Origin: Tubiluchus corallicola
Taxonomy: Eukaryota; Priapulida; Priapulimorpha; Priapulimorphida; Tubiluchidae
Length of the DNA: 64,000 nucleotides
Reading direction: 5' to 3'
Assembly (NCBI GenBank): GCA_030141605.1
Contig: JAQGDQ010001069.1
Coordinates: forward strand, 1 to 64,000
Shown here: positions 1-21,538 of the stretch, one piece after another
How the letters are laid out: each line of letters starts with the position of its first letter
Position numbering within the stretch: the first letter of the stretch is position 1
Translations under genes and position numbers: made by a program
Notes under the pieces: model-generated
Databases searched by the model: none
What the model saw: only the letters and a program-made list of their open reading frames with translations
What the model was told of the DNA's origin: nothing

Positions 1-1699
1 CCATAATGTAAAGCACAATGCTTAACGTAATCTTAACGAGATCATATATGATCTCAAATTACCTTTCTCTTCGCATATTTCCCTATTCAAATTGACATTT
101 TGATTTCATACACGGTTCTTGTCTGTGTCAGCAGTTCATGTTTACTGGTAATGCAGAAATCTAATTTTGTGGGAAGTGGAAAGAAAAATATTTAATATTT
201 TCGTTAGAAAGGATGTTGTAGTAAATTAACAGTAAAGCTTTACCTTGTTATATGCATGTGTTTAACCTGCTGTTCTCGTTTTCGGATTCTTTCCCGCTGG
301 GCATTTTTGTTTTTTCACCCACTGACGACTCTCAGGCCTTCGCCTTACACATATTATCTTATTTGTTTATTATTTAGTTTAGACTGTATTTGTTAGTACA
401 CAAAAAATTGAAACAATACATGCATGAACAGCTGAAATGTCGTATAACTGTACTAAATAATTGGCTAACAGGTCTATAAAAAGAACCTATATAAAAGCCT
501 CTCATGTGAAGACAGAAAATTTATTTATTATTTAAATTTTTTGATAAATATTAAAATTACAATATCATGGACCGCGAGGCGTTGTCAAATGTGCACAAAT
601 GCGTTGTCTGGTTCACTTAGTCTTTGAACTTTTGGCGATCATCATCAATCGCTGGAACTGTGAAAATGCTTATTACACCAACTTAGGCCCACTCGTTGTT
701 TTTTTAATTTACCTAGCAAAAGGTTATGCACCACCAGTACAAACAACAACGGTAACGATGCACCGGCGATTCAGCAACCACTGTGGAACAGTTTGAATAT
801 ACCTCATCTCCTCCCTGCTTACTAGTAGGCGCACCAAACCGTAATCAGTATTCTGCCAATCAGTCACAGTTTTTCTCAACAAATAGAATTATTCGTCCGC
901 TACATTAACTTTATCAAATCTGTCGTAGATCTTGAATGAATAAGCATAAACGTAAAACAGAAATATCGTCATATGCATGAGCGACTTTGAAAACGAGATG
1001 CGGCGGATATTTCTTGCGTATACTGCTGCTGATTCGACCCAACAGTTTTGAATAAAGCGTAAAATACCAGATAAGACAGGGGAGTCGAATGATTTCTACC
1101 GTAATAATTTAACGTGAATTGCACATTCAATTCGGAAACATGTCGTTGGGGCAAATATACATCGTCAGCGTGCGGAGAAATGTAACTAGAAGAGCACTTT
1201 TGTGCGTGTCCCGAAAATGCACTTCATAGATCATTCACTGTACGCGCTTAATTATAGCAACATTGCAAATTCATTCGGTGGAGAATTATTTAAAATCGGA
1301 AATTTCATTTATGATTGTATACAGAGGACTTTGAACTAAATATTGTAGGTTTTCGTTAGATGTCATATGATTGCATCATTTGTGATTATCATGTAAATAA
1401 AAAATTTTATACAAGTAGGTACAAATTTTTGCTAAAAGCTTTCCAAACAATGCAGTTCTTTTGAAAACACTAATTTTAAAATTCGGGTGTCCTTATAAAT
1501 ACTTTCTGCAGTTATGTTGGGCCTGATGTTTGGTATAATCCGAAAATCTTTACCCGAGCTCTGCCCGCTGATAAAACCATCAGGTATATGTAAATTTTCA
1601 TGCAAAAATGTAATATGTATTATAGTGATTATCTAAATTTTCGGCAAAAAATATTTTCAGAAATAAAATATCCGTTTATCTACGTATATGTTGTTTCAG
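1..1699. other. Non-coding: intron or 5' flank of partial GST
   Basis: AT-rich sequence with no exon I can support. If the GST fragment at 1700-1864 belongs to a whole gene, this is its fourth intron and the other exons lie upstream of the window. I looked for the expected preceding exon (Lys-rich start, then a Gly-Asn-Gly/Trp turn ending in a Lys codon before GT) and did not find it. A stretch at 1511-1582 has acceptor-like and donor-like ends but encodes nothing GST-like. Confidence 0.5.
557..667 (+). repeat. Dispersed repeat, copy 1
   Basis: About 110 bp that reappears at 34376-34482, in the last intron of the POLL gene. Both copies run from TTACAATATC through a GCGAGG core to the shared stretches TTGTCTGGTTCACTTA and CTGGAACTGTGAAAAT, with scattered substitutions and small indels. 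This marks an interspersed element rather than a gene. The 65-aa open frame that starts inside it (599-796) is therefore not credible as coding. The family is unknown to me. Confidence 0.6.
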
Positions 1700-1864
1700 T
1701 TGTCCATGGCTGACATAGCAAGCTACCATATCTTGTCATCAGTGCTTAGTCGATTCCCAGGATTGCTGGACAATTTCGAGAAACTGAAAGCTTATGTTGA
1801 TCGTATTGGAGAAGAAGAAAATATTAAAAATTGGGTTGAAAGCAGACCTGATACAGAATTTTAG
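1700..1864 (+). CDS. Sigma-class-like GST, last exon only (GST-1)
   Basis: The exon starts after the acceptor TTGTTTCAG, is in phase 0, and encodes 54 residues beginning LSMADIASYH and ending in a TAG at 1862-1864. It matches the last exons of the two complete GST genes in this window in phase and content. The start (L-S/T-x-A-D) is the helix that carries the conserved Asp of the GST C-terminal domain, and the end reads NWVESRPDTEF. This is the all-alpha half that forms the hydrophobic substrate pocket. Its other four exons are not visible in 1-1699, so it is either the end of a gene starting outside the window or an orphan exon left by an unequal duplication. Family assignment is strong; whether the gene is intact cannot be decided. 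Confidence 0.8.
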   Translation: MSMADIASYHILSSVLSRFPGLLDNFEKLKAYVDRIGEEENIKNWVESRPDTEF

Positions 1865-2167
1865 AGAAATTCACAGAAGGAGTTGCATAAATGCAGTCAA
1901 TTTTATACACGTGTCTCTCTGGCTAAAACTTTTATGCCACGGGGCTTCTGTCATTACTATAATAGCATATATTATATGTGTAAGCTTATGTAATAATTTT
2001 GAACACTAGATTACAAAACGTGATGTCGCCTCATTTCCATTTTACCAAACTTTCGGCTTTTTAGATATCAAAAATGCTCTATATAAAAATTATAAGCAAA
2101 TTTGTAGGAATTTAAACAGTAGTTGTAATTTTACTGCAATCGGAGATTTGGAACACAAAAATGTGTG

Positions 2168-2173
2168 AATAAA
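2168..2173 (+). terminator. Poly(A) signal AATAAA for GST-1
   Basis: AATAAA about 300 bp after the GST-1 stop codon. It lies just before a corresponding minus-strand signal for GST-2, as expected for two tail-to-tail genes. Confidence 0.5.
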
Positions 2174-2227
2174 TAAGAACAAAATAATAATAAAAATCAT
2201 CCATGCAACATTTGAGTTTGTTTTCAT

Positions 2228-2233
2228 TTTATT
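2228..2233 (-). terminator. Poly(A) signal AATAAA for GST-2
   Basis: TTTATT on the plus strand, read as AATAAA on the minus strand, about 155 bp past the GST-2 stop codon. It is only about 60 bp from the GST-1 signal on the other strand, so the two 3' UTRs probably nearly meet or overlap. Confidence 0.5.
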
Positions 2234-2385
2234 TTAGTAATGAAGTGCGCTGCCTTCGAATTAACAGCTGGGTCAAACAGGAAGAATTTGTTCTACTACT
2301 AGCGATAAACATATAACAGTGAAATGTATAAAAACTATATTTTCCTCTAGCATAATTTTGTCTAATCATCGACCTATACAGTCAT

Positions 2386-7786
<5,401 letters not shown>

Positions 7787-7797
7787 TAAATATAATA

Positions 7798-7838
<41 letters not shown>

Positions 7839-9135
7839 TTCTTTATTGCTGTTAAAATTACACATCGATGAACTGTAAAATACATTCAAAAATTGATAGT
7901 GTAATCAGCGTTTCCACTGCTGTGAGCAATAGTGTTAAAAAGGAATTTACAATTAAAAACACAAGTGATACTATAATTAATTACACTAAAACTTAAGATA
8001 CATTTAAGACTTTAAAACTTTACAATATGTACAAATTTAAATACAAATTAGGTGCTTTATGGATGTTTTGTGTTAGTGATTTTAGTGTTTTGTGTGTGGT
8101 GGGTTTTAATTTGTTAATGCTGTTAATCCAAGACAAGTTTTGGTATGCCACTAAGTACAGACTACTGGGTCAACGTTGATAATACGTGTTGTTTGTTGTT
8201 TTCATATTAGTTATTTTTTGAAAGCTACTATAGTATTTTTCAGTTCATTTTTGAATTTTTTTAGAGTCACTGCAGATTTTACATTAAATGGACAAGCATT
8301 CCATGATTTATTGCCGTTTTGCAGACTGAATTGTGTCCATATTTATTATTTGTATTTATTTGTTTTTATGCTGTGTGTTCTTTGGTTTAGCGTTTTTCGA
8401 TAATAAACGGAAGCTGATTAGCACTAAAAGTTGGCATCAAATCGTTTAAATATTTATAAAGAAAAATTAGTGAATGGAGTTGGAAACTGGATTCTACAGT
8501 GGGTATTTTTAGTTTTTCCCTGTTCGCTATAGCTGAATATTTTGCTCTTGTTGTGAAACTAAGGACGTGTTTTAAAGCGTAATTTTGGGCCAATTCTAGC
8601 CTGTTTAAAAAGTTTTAGATATATTTGTGAGAAGGTGGCAGCCATACGTTAAGTGGGGCAGCCGTACGTCATGGTTTTATATATTAGTGGTTTTGTTTTT
8701 ACGTTGAGTTGTCCTTTAATTTGTTTTAAGAATGAAGTATTTTGGCTCATTTTTTGAATAATAGTTTTTATTTGGTTTTCCCGGTTAAGATTTTTGTCTA
8801 CATCCATGCCTAGAAATTTAGTATTAGTTGATAGAGAAATTGTTTTTTCAAAAATATTTAAAGTTATTTCATTTGTATCGAAAAGTATATTTGTAGTATC
8901 TCTTGGTGTTAGAAGTATGAAGATGGTTTTGCCTGTGTTCATCTCAAGTTGATAATAATTGAGAATGTATTTCATTTCTTCTACTTTTGCTTTGAGTTGG
9001 TCTACTGCACTAAAGGGATTTAATGCTACTGGTTGTGATGTTAGTATCATCGGCATATTGTACGATATGGCAGTTAATTATTATGTTTGAGGTATCGTTT
9101 ACGTATATGATAAATAGTAGTGGGCCTAAATAGCG
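7787..9135 (-). mobile_element. 5'-truncated LINE with reverse transcriptase relic
   Basis: Read on the minus strand this is the 3' part of a non-LTR retrotransposon. It enters in an RT frame with LGPLLFIIYVND (about 9090-9125) and the catalytic YADD box at 9046-9057. It continues through a thumb-like NTKFLGMDVDKNLNRE segment to a stop near 8649, where the frame breaks. The 3' end of the RT region resumes in another frame at 8593-8387 (ALKHVLSF, then FLYKYLNDLMP). The 3' tail ends in a TTA/ATT microsatellite at about 7787-7834. This LINE-type domain order is seen directly. The clade (CR1/L2/Rex-like) is inference. Frame breaks and the missing 5' end make it dead. Confidence 0.8.
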
Positions 9136-9727
9136 TGCTAAATAACGCATTCATAAAAAAGATTCCGTGGCAACAATAAATAGCATTCTAAATGATCTAT
9201 CCAAGCAGTTGGGCAGAACAAATTCAATAACCGAGTATGCAAATGCTTCGCATTCCGGGCTAGTTATAATAGACAATGGTCGTCGTTTTACCTGAAGTTT
9301 TAGCTTACCATTTGTAACTGAACCAGATAAACTGTTACGTGAATGACAGCAATTGCGAGATGATCAATTTTCCTCTTGTGCCCAATGAGTTGACTTGATC
9401 CAAGACCGACGGTTTTTTCACGTTCATTACAAAGTTAGTACGACTGCTTAAAAGGCGACTTTACAAGACAAGCAATCGGCCAAGGTTGGCCAGCTCAGGA
9501 AAAGCTAAACGTTTTACATTGCTTGTTGATTGCGGTCACAGCGTATATTGAATCAAGTGTTCCCAATCTTTGGCCTTGGGTTTGCTTACCGTTCTCCTTG
9601 ATCTATGTAAACTGTAAAGGCATCGTGGTAGCTAATAATGGTACAGCTTAAAGTCAGAGTTAGGCTCATATGTAAGAAAGTAATTATCTGATAACGTTGT
9701 ATGGAAGCAACGCAAGTGCTACAGAGA

Positions 9728-9850
9728 GAGATTATTATTATTATTATAAGTCTTTTATTAAACAATGAATACATTGTTTCCCCTCTATTTGCAGGGGTTT
9801 GTTTACAAAATATAACTATTTGCGATAACAAGATTATACATAATGCCAAT
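9728..9850 (-). mobile_element. LINE 3' tail with two hairpins and TTA repeat
   Basis: On the minus strand two small stem-loops follow each other: CCCCT...AGGGG, and ACAATG...CATTGT around TAATAAAAG. They are followed by a short (ATT/TTA)n run at 9730-9747. A hairpin pair before a simple-repeat tail is typical of CR1/L2-type LINE 3' ends. The rest of this copy is absent, as for a severely 5'-truncated insertion. No coding sequence is present. Confidence 0.45.
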
Positions 9851-10010
9851 TAAAAATAAATTTAAAATATATACATAGTTTACACTATAATTTATATAAC
9901 GATTAACTCTGTACCTGTTTCTCTGTGAATATAATTTGAATTTCTTTATAACAATTTTTTCCGCACAACATTTCTAACAATATTTACATATGCCTGGGAC
10001 ACGTCTTTAT

Positions 10011-10247
<237 letters not shown>

Positions 10248-10889
10248 GACTAGCTAGTTTGAATACGTCTTTTGTGCAGCGCGCTTCAAACGGATACGAA
10301 AACAGATTTACAGAGATTACAAATCTATCAAGGCCACATACAAATACTCGCCCATATGGCAGCTATAGCACAGAAATTTCTTTCATACAGACATGCAGCA
10401 GAACACTGTTATAATATATGTATAAAAAAAATTAACTTACAGCTTAAGACTGTCCTGGAAGGTACAAGTACTGCGGTGGTAAAAGTAGTTAAGGTGATAG
10501 CTACAAAACCGTGACTATTCACACTGCTGAGCTGAGCTGAGCTGACCTACCTATCCGATGTACAATATTAATACCCTAGCTGGGTCACGTGATATTTACA
10601 GCAAATAATAGTGTACAAGAACTCTATTTGATTATAGAAATGCAATCTATCATGATTCAGCAATATTGGGAATTTTTGAAACTTTAAAATTATCCTCTTA
10701 AAATTTTATCGCATTTTTAAAATCTTTAAAATTATGTATCGAGCCTTGTACATGCAAGCAGACAGAATTATACTTTGGGGTTACAAAAAGTAAACTAAGA
10801 TTATTTTAAACAGGCCTTATGTGTACAAAACCGTGGAGATTGTGGCTAAAAAGCTATTACTTAGTTGACGCAGTTAACATTCTAGGAGA

Positions 10890-11010
10890 TCTGAGTCATG
10901 ACCGACCGTACCGTTACGTTAAGCGAGTGGCTCTACTAAGTGTCTATATAATGGGTCAAGAGCTATAGGAAAATAGGAGGTCTGGGTTTGAATCTCAGGC
11001 GGATTTTTTC
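10890..11010 (+). repeat. Possible tRNA-derived SINE relic
   Basis: The stretch AAGCGAGTGGCTCTACTAAG resembles a degenerate A box, and GGTCTGGGTTTGAATCTC further on resembles a B box with its flanks. The spacing is longer than in a tRNA and no acceptor stem closes. It is read as an old pol III-type repeat with low certainty. Confidence 0.3.
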
Positions 11011-12536
11011 TAATTTATATGTCGCTTATAAATAGTCATGAAAGACATTAAGGATTTCCAAATTCATGCCCGTACGTAAAATGTTTCGTATGAAGACGAA
11101 GAAGTGAAATCTGCTACTATGAAATACCCGTGAGATTGCAAACTAGTAGAAAAAATAATTTAACCGGGAATACGCATTGATGAAATAAGCATTTCGCGTC
11201 TTTTACGTTTTCTTCAAAGAAATGATATGCTTTGTGATACCCTTTTTTTACAATTTGTGTTCACTGAAACGCGTTCAAATTGAGCACTGGATTAGGAATT
11301 ATATCCAATGTGATACCATGATTTGCTCCAGGCAAGTAAATATTAAACCAGGGAGAACTATCATAATAAATAATAATAACAACAACATAAATGCCAGGCA
11401 GAGCATCAGCTGTTACCATTTTTAAAGTCTTTGGTAGCATGACCTGGCCGTATTATCGAACTAACACCTCCAGACGGAAAGGGGACGCGCTACTACTTGA
11501 CTAAATCGTAATCTCGTTTAATTTGGCTTTCCTGCAGGCCTAAGGCACCATGTTTAGTGGTTCAGTTCTAGAAAACTTTGCATCTAGACTACGCCTGTTA
11601 AATTTAAATATATCGTGGGGCCTTAACTCAACCTAATTAAAAATTGTATCTTTCAGTCCATATAATAATTGTTTTACATCACGAACACTTTCTTGTCATG
11701 GAGATGAACGATCAATCCTGGCAGCTAAGTTTTAAAGTAAAAACATGACGTAATGCACGCTTACTACCTGTAACGATGTTATTTGAAAATTTTGCTGACT
11801 CATTTCTCTTTTATAAAAATCAATTTTGTTAGTTGCTATGGAAATATTCTTCAACGTCTCCAGGAAAAGTAACTAGTAAAATAATCAAAAAAGTCTGAAG
11901 ATACTTTTAATTCTAATTCCACGAACACCAATGGTGAAATGGTAAATTAGTAATGGTGAAAAGCTATAATAAGTGCGAGTAAATGTACAGATTTGCATTA
12001 GTAGTTGGTTGATTTAAAATGGAACCGCCAGAACAACAATAAATAGAAAGCTTGAGTGATTTCCCCTGGTCACGTGTCATTTCAGGTGAAAATTATAGCT
12101 GTAGTTGCTGCTCGCAGGAAGATAATCAGTAGTAAATTTGTTGGCGAGGAGAGACAGTACAGTTGGTGGAAACCCCAGACCAGGTGAGTTAAATTGAGTG
12201 GCATGTCTGCAATTTGTTCCATTATATGGGAGAAATTTTTAAATAAAATGTTTAAATTCAATTCAAATCCCTTCATTTTAATACTACTAGAACATTTTTA
12301 GAGCAGTATAAATAGAATTTTCCATTTAATAATCAGCTGAATTTTAATGATTAAATAGCAGTTAGTTTTTCAGTAGATAGTCGAGTTTCTTAACTAAATG
12401 AAAACTGAATGTCTGAAATTTTTATTTTTATTATTTCGTGGAAGTTATTAATTATAAAAACTTGATGAAGAATATCAAAAAAATGGTAATCCTTGCTAAT
12501 GACGTAACAAGGGACGACAACTACGATGCCGATAAA
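11011..12536. other. Non-coding intergenic
   Basis: AT-rich sequence without supportable exons. A short ATA/ACA-rich run lies at about 11370-11392. It probably contains the untranslated upstream part of GST-3, but no exon or promoter can be placed. Confidence 0.4.
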
Positions 12537-12765
12537 GATGTTGCTGCTGCTGCTACTGCTGCTGCTGCTGATGATGATGATAATAAAGATGATGACGAGG
12601 ACGTTGATGATGATGGTGATGATAATGATGATGATGATGATGGTGACGACGACGACGACGACGACGACGATGATGGTGATGATGATGATGATGATGACGA
12701 GGACGACGATGATAATGATGATGATAAAGATGATGACGAGGACGATGATGATGATAAGGATGAAG
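12537..12765 (+). repeat. GAT/GAC/GCT trinucleotide repeat
   Basis: A 230-bp imperfect trinucleotide array that starts with GCT units and goes on with GAT and GAC units. It gives an Ala-then-Asp-rich open frame of 112 codons (12438-12776) and a Met/Thr-rich frame in another register. Neither has a plausible exon context, so this is a microsatellite about 230 bp upstream of the GST-3 start rather than a gene. Confidence 0.85.
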
Positions 12766-12829
12766 TCGGTTTTTAAATGATTGATATTGTTATCAGCTTT
12801 AATTCTATTTTTCCATAAAGGTAAAACAA

Positions 12830-12973
12830 TAAGAGCTACGTAATCTTAGCAGTTTTTGAAGCGCTAGCGTTACCATTCCTGTGATAATAATCTTGTTCAA
12901 ATATTGTTAATTGTTATGATATATGTAAAATGTGTTGCGTCGAGATAAAAATAAACTTGAACTTGAACTTGAA
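12830..12973 (+). mobile_element. LINE-type 3' tail abutting GST-3
   Basis: The sequence GTTGCGTCGAGATAAAAATA leads into AACTTGAACTTGAACTTGAA, a 6-bp tandem tail after a poly(A)-signal-like AATAAA. This is the usual end of CR1/L2-like LINEs. It stops about 18 bp before the GST-3 start codon, so the sequence just upstream of the splice acceptor (GTTGCAG at 12983-12989) is retroelement-derived. The 5' extent of the copy is unclear. Confidence 0.5.
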
Positions 12974-12991
12974 TAGAAATAGTTGCAGACA

Positions 12992-18239
<5,248 letters not shown>

Positions 18240-20160
18240 ATTCTGGGTGTACTTGTATTACAGAAGGCCTAAAACAAGTAGTTGATTACATTACAACAAA
18301 CTATGTACAAGAATACATTAAAGTGTTTGACTTAATTTGGTTAAGATGGCTTTTATTAATAGTTAAATAGTTGTACATTTAAAGGCTTATTAGAGCTAGA
18401 AGTAATTAAAAGGCATAAATGTGTTTTATTATTTACAATTGCATGTGTTTGTACGTCATTGTTTCATCATGAAGTTTGTTTTGTCGGTAAGGCTAAATTG
18501 GTGACAACCAAATTCGGCAGTCATTGTATTATCTAACCTTAATTACAAACCCTATAATGCACACGCAATTCTAATTGACTGAGTGACTAGCTACGTCCCT
18601 GATCTACCAGAACCTATCTTGGCGTCCTACTTCCTGTTGATGCACGTTAAAAAATAGCGAGTCACACTCGCGACACTCTGGCAATCATGCATGACAGTCC
18701 AATGTTCATCTCTTATTTATTAATTACTCATTGTAATTTTATACTTAAGTATAATGAGAATTAAAGTTAATTTTAAGCTAATTAGTTAGAACCAGAGCAT
18801 CATCTAACATTGGAAATGCTGAACTGGTTGACCAGCTATAACTGATTAAATTTTGACTAACATGATCGCTTCGGAACTAAGATAATCTGGTGGCCATATT
18901 GTTGCCCTGTAAGCAGAAGGTTCCTGGTTTAAGACCAGTTTATGATCCAACTTTTACACCCCCCTTTTCTGCTTTACGACTTTAGTTTCAAATTTAATCA
19001 TTCTGTGTTTGTACTTTCTACCATCGTTCATAATAATCTTGCTGTTAAGATTATTTAATAATTATTATTTAGATAACCTTAGATTTTTTTAGATTTTCAG
19101 TCATATTTTGCATATACATTTGTAATTGTTCAGTTCAGATAACTGCTTTTAATCCATCCGTATCAGTAACTATTAAATTGTTGTGCAAAGATATGGGTCT
19201 TACAAATTGCATGTAGTTAGTTATTATGATTATAATCAACATTAAATTTATTCGTTTTTTCATTATTTGGGTACAAAGCTAACCATATAAAAACAACAGA
19301 AGTCATAAGCGAAATTTATACACTATTCTTACAAAGGACAACTAAAACAAAAATACTAAGTGGTTATGTTATTGGCCCCATATACTTGCTATAACATAGT
19401 TATAAAAACATTATAAGTCTATAAATTGACATAAAAGAAAGCAGTGACGACTGGCTTAGCAAACTCGCAACTTTAATACTGCTACTCGTATTGTTTGATG
19501 TCATGGCAACAGTATTAACAACAGACATGTGCGACCTTTGCATTTGTAAAATCCTAGAGTTACTAGTGTAGCTTTGTGCGCGAAACAAATTATTACGCGT
19601 GCAGTGTATTATATAATTATATAGGCTTCTCTGACAGCTTTCACATACTGGTTCAGGCTGCGGCGCTGTGACGCGCGCGGCTGTAATGTTGGAATGTTGG
19701 AGCTCATAGGGCTAATTTCTCAGTGAGGACTCAAGGAAAATGACGCATGAATTGCTGTCAGAAAATCAAACACTTTGCAGAAAGTTTTCGATTTTTTGTC
19801 GATATCTCATACAGCAAGGAAGTTGGTCAAACAGCAACATACATATTATGACTAATGCTGTTATCAACTCCTCAGAAATTATAGTGATGACATGACAATA
19901 ATCATGTCGCATACATAAAAACCAAAATGATAGTACATATCAGGTAGCTGAACGTCAATGATAACTACTAACTGTTATACACGAAACTAATTGGTTTTTG
20001 AATGCAAAATGTTGCTTGCACAGAGAGCAAACTAATTACTTGTTCACCAAAATTTGTATTTAACAAGAGTTTTCTTCCTGGATTTTTGGAAAGCAATGTC
20101 CTTTATGATATCCTCGAAAGACATTTGTCGAACCAAGTTAGATTCACAGTCCTGTCAGTA
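18240..20160. other. Non-coding intergenic, possible SINE relic
   Basis: Downstream of GST-3. At about 18860-18950 an A-box-like run (AATCTGGTGGCCATATTG), a CTGTAAGCAGAAGG stretch and a B-box-like GGTTTAAGACC suggest a tRNA-derived SINE. A similar TTATAAGCAG motif occurs at 45565. The remaining sequence shows no supportable exon. Confidence 0.35.
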
Positions 20161-20367
20161 CTAAATGCACAGTATTAACGAAGAGTCTAACCTATCCTGG
20201 ACATACGTGATAGCTGCTCTATACGAGTTCTTAATCCTTTTTAGCTGAGACAAAGAACGTTCGGCAGAACAATAACTGGCGAGCATCATTGACAAGAGCA
20301 TTCGCAGTGAAATTGCAATGTTTGTAAACACTGCCTCAGTACATTTGATACAGGTGCTGTGATACAA
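20161..20367 (-). pseudogene. hAT transposase C-terminal fragment
   Basis: A 68-codon minus-strand frame that contains NIAISLRMLL, then ASYCSAERSLSQLKRIKNSY and QDRLDSSLILCI. This is the pattern of the hAT C-terminal dimerisation region (A-S-x-x-x-A-E-R-S-F-S-x-L-K-x-I-K followed by R-L). The expected Glu-rich end is cut by a stop, and no catalytic DDE part is found upstream because a small unrelated insertion begins at 20395. It is a dead fragment of a DNA transposon. Confidence 0.75.
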
Positions 20368-20394
20368 TTTTCATCATACAATTGATGTTACAGT

Positions 20395-20750
20395 TAGGGC
20401 CGGGTTATGGTTTTTTGGGGCACCTAGGCTAATAATTATATGGGGCCCTCTTTTACAAATAGTATAAGTGTCCTTCAACCATCATGAATATTTCTTACTC
20501 GCAATAGGTTTTTGCAACATTATTTCACACAGCTTGAAGCAAACTTTTTGCAAATTCTTTAATTAAATTAGAATAGCTATCTTTTGTTTGCCAATAAAAA
20601 TATTTTTTAAAAAATACCTCTATTTTACTATTTATTGCAAACCGAATTAGCACATATTCAGCACATACGTAGTGCAAAAATAGATTTTTAACCAAATGTT
20701 ACTCAAGTTTGAGGCCCTCCAAGCCTATACTATAGGATAATCGGGACCTA
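20395..20750 (+). mobile_element. hAT-type MITE, copy A (8-bp TSD)
   Basis: A 356-bp element with imperfect terminal repeats: TAGGGCCGGGTTATGG at the left and the complement of TAGGTCCCGATTATCC at the right. It is flanked by GTTACAGT (20387-20394) and GCTACAGT (20751-20758), 7 of 8 matching, as for an 8-bp hAT target duplication. The interior is closely related to the reverse complement of 39443-39824; both share AGAATAGCT(A/G)TCTTTTGTTTG and a following AAAATATTTTTTAA. No coding capacity. Confidence 0.8.
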
Positions 20751-21538
20751 GCTACAGTAATGCCAACTTGCAGTGGCGGCAACAGGTGAAAATATGGAGA
20801 TAAAAGATGAAGACCCTACTATGTGCTATGTGATGATATGAAAAACAATCCACTCACGGTCAGTCAAGGATTGTTTCTTCCAATTGTTTCTACTCTAATT
20901 CCGAGCAGTAGAATTGATACTGTACATTGGTCAATGGTCAAATCAAAAAGAGAGACGTCGAGGCTTTGAGAGAGCACAAATCATTTTTCCGCACGATTTT
21001 ACCATCGGTGGCGACACTTTCTACTTCGTTTATATTATGGCGGCTTACGTTATCACATGTGTGGGAGTCAGTAGCCAGTGAGTTTTCTGAATTTCAGTGT
21101 AAGTGAAGATCAACCTGTCATATCAATCGTTATTATGAAACATGCATCTTTATGTTATGCATAATAACTTTATGTCTACAATCAAAACCAAGTTTCTGTC
21201 AAAATTAAATGAGCGCGTCACTCGTTGATCTTACTCTGATACTGGTACTGATATTACATAGTCATGTTTGTAACTGCGTCGTTAAAGGTCGAACTGTCTT
21301 TTGTAAAAGAAATTCTATTAATATCATAAGCTTTGTTTTTTTATTTTGTAAAAGTTTTGCGGAGTTAGGTATTTACAGTTTGAACGGCGAACGTTTGGCA
21401 TATAACTCTGTTTTGTTTGTTTGTAGGTTTACATAAGCTGCATTAAATGTTAAATGCTGTAAGGAGTGATATCAGGGTGTGATTCAGGTCTTATGAGTTT
21501 CTAGTGTGACAGTTTTGTAGTTAGAGGAAATGAGGTAA
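20751..21538. other. Intergenic, upstream region of POLL
   Basis: No supportable exon. It must hold the promoter and 5' UTR of the polymerase gene. Acceptor-like TTTCTAG and TTTTGTAG occur within 45 bases of the start codon, but no untranslated exon can be fixed. Confidence 0.35.

Noticed and set aside
1511-1582. Exon-like stretch between CTTTCTGCAG and CAG/GTATAT
   Set aside because: It has splice-like borders, but no reading frame resembles a GST exon and the codon phase does not fit GST-1.
12438-12776. 112-codon Ala/Asp-rich open frame
   Set aside because: It is a GAT/GAC/GCT trinucleotide array; the composition explains the frame and no exon context or family is seen.
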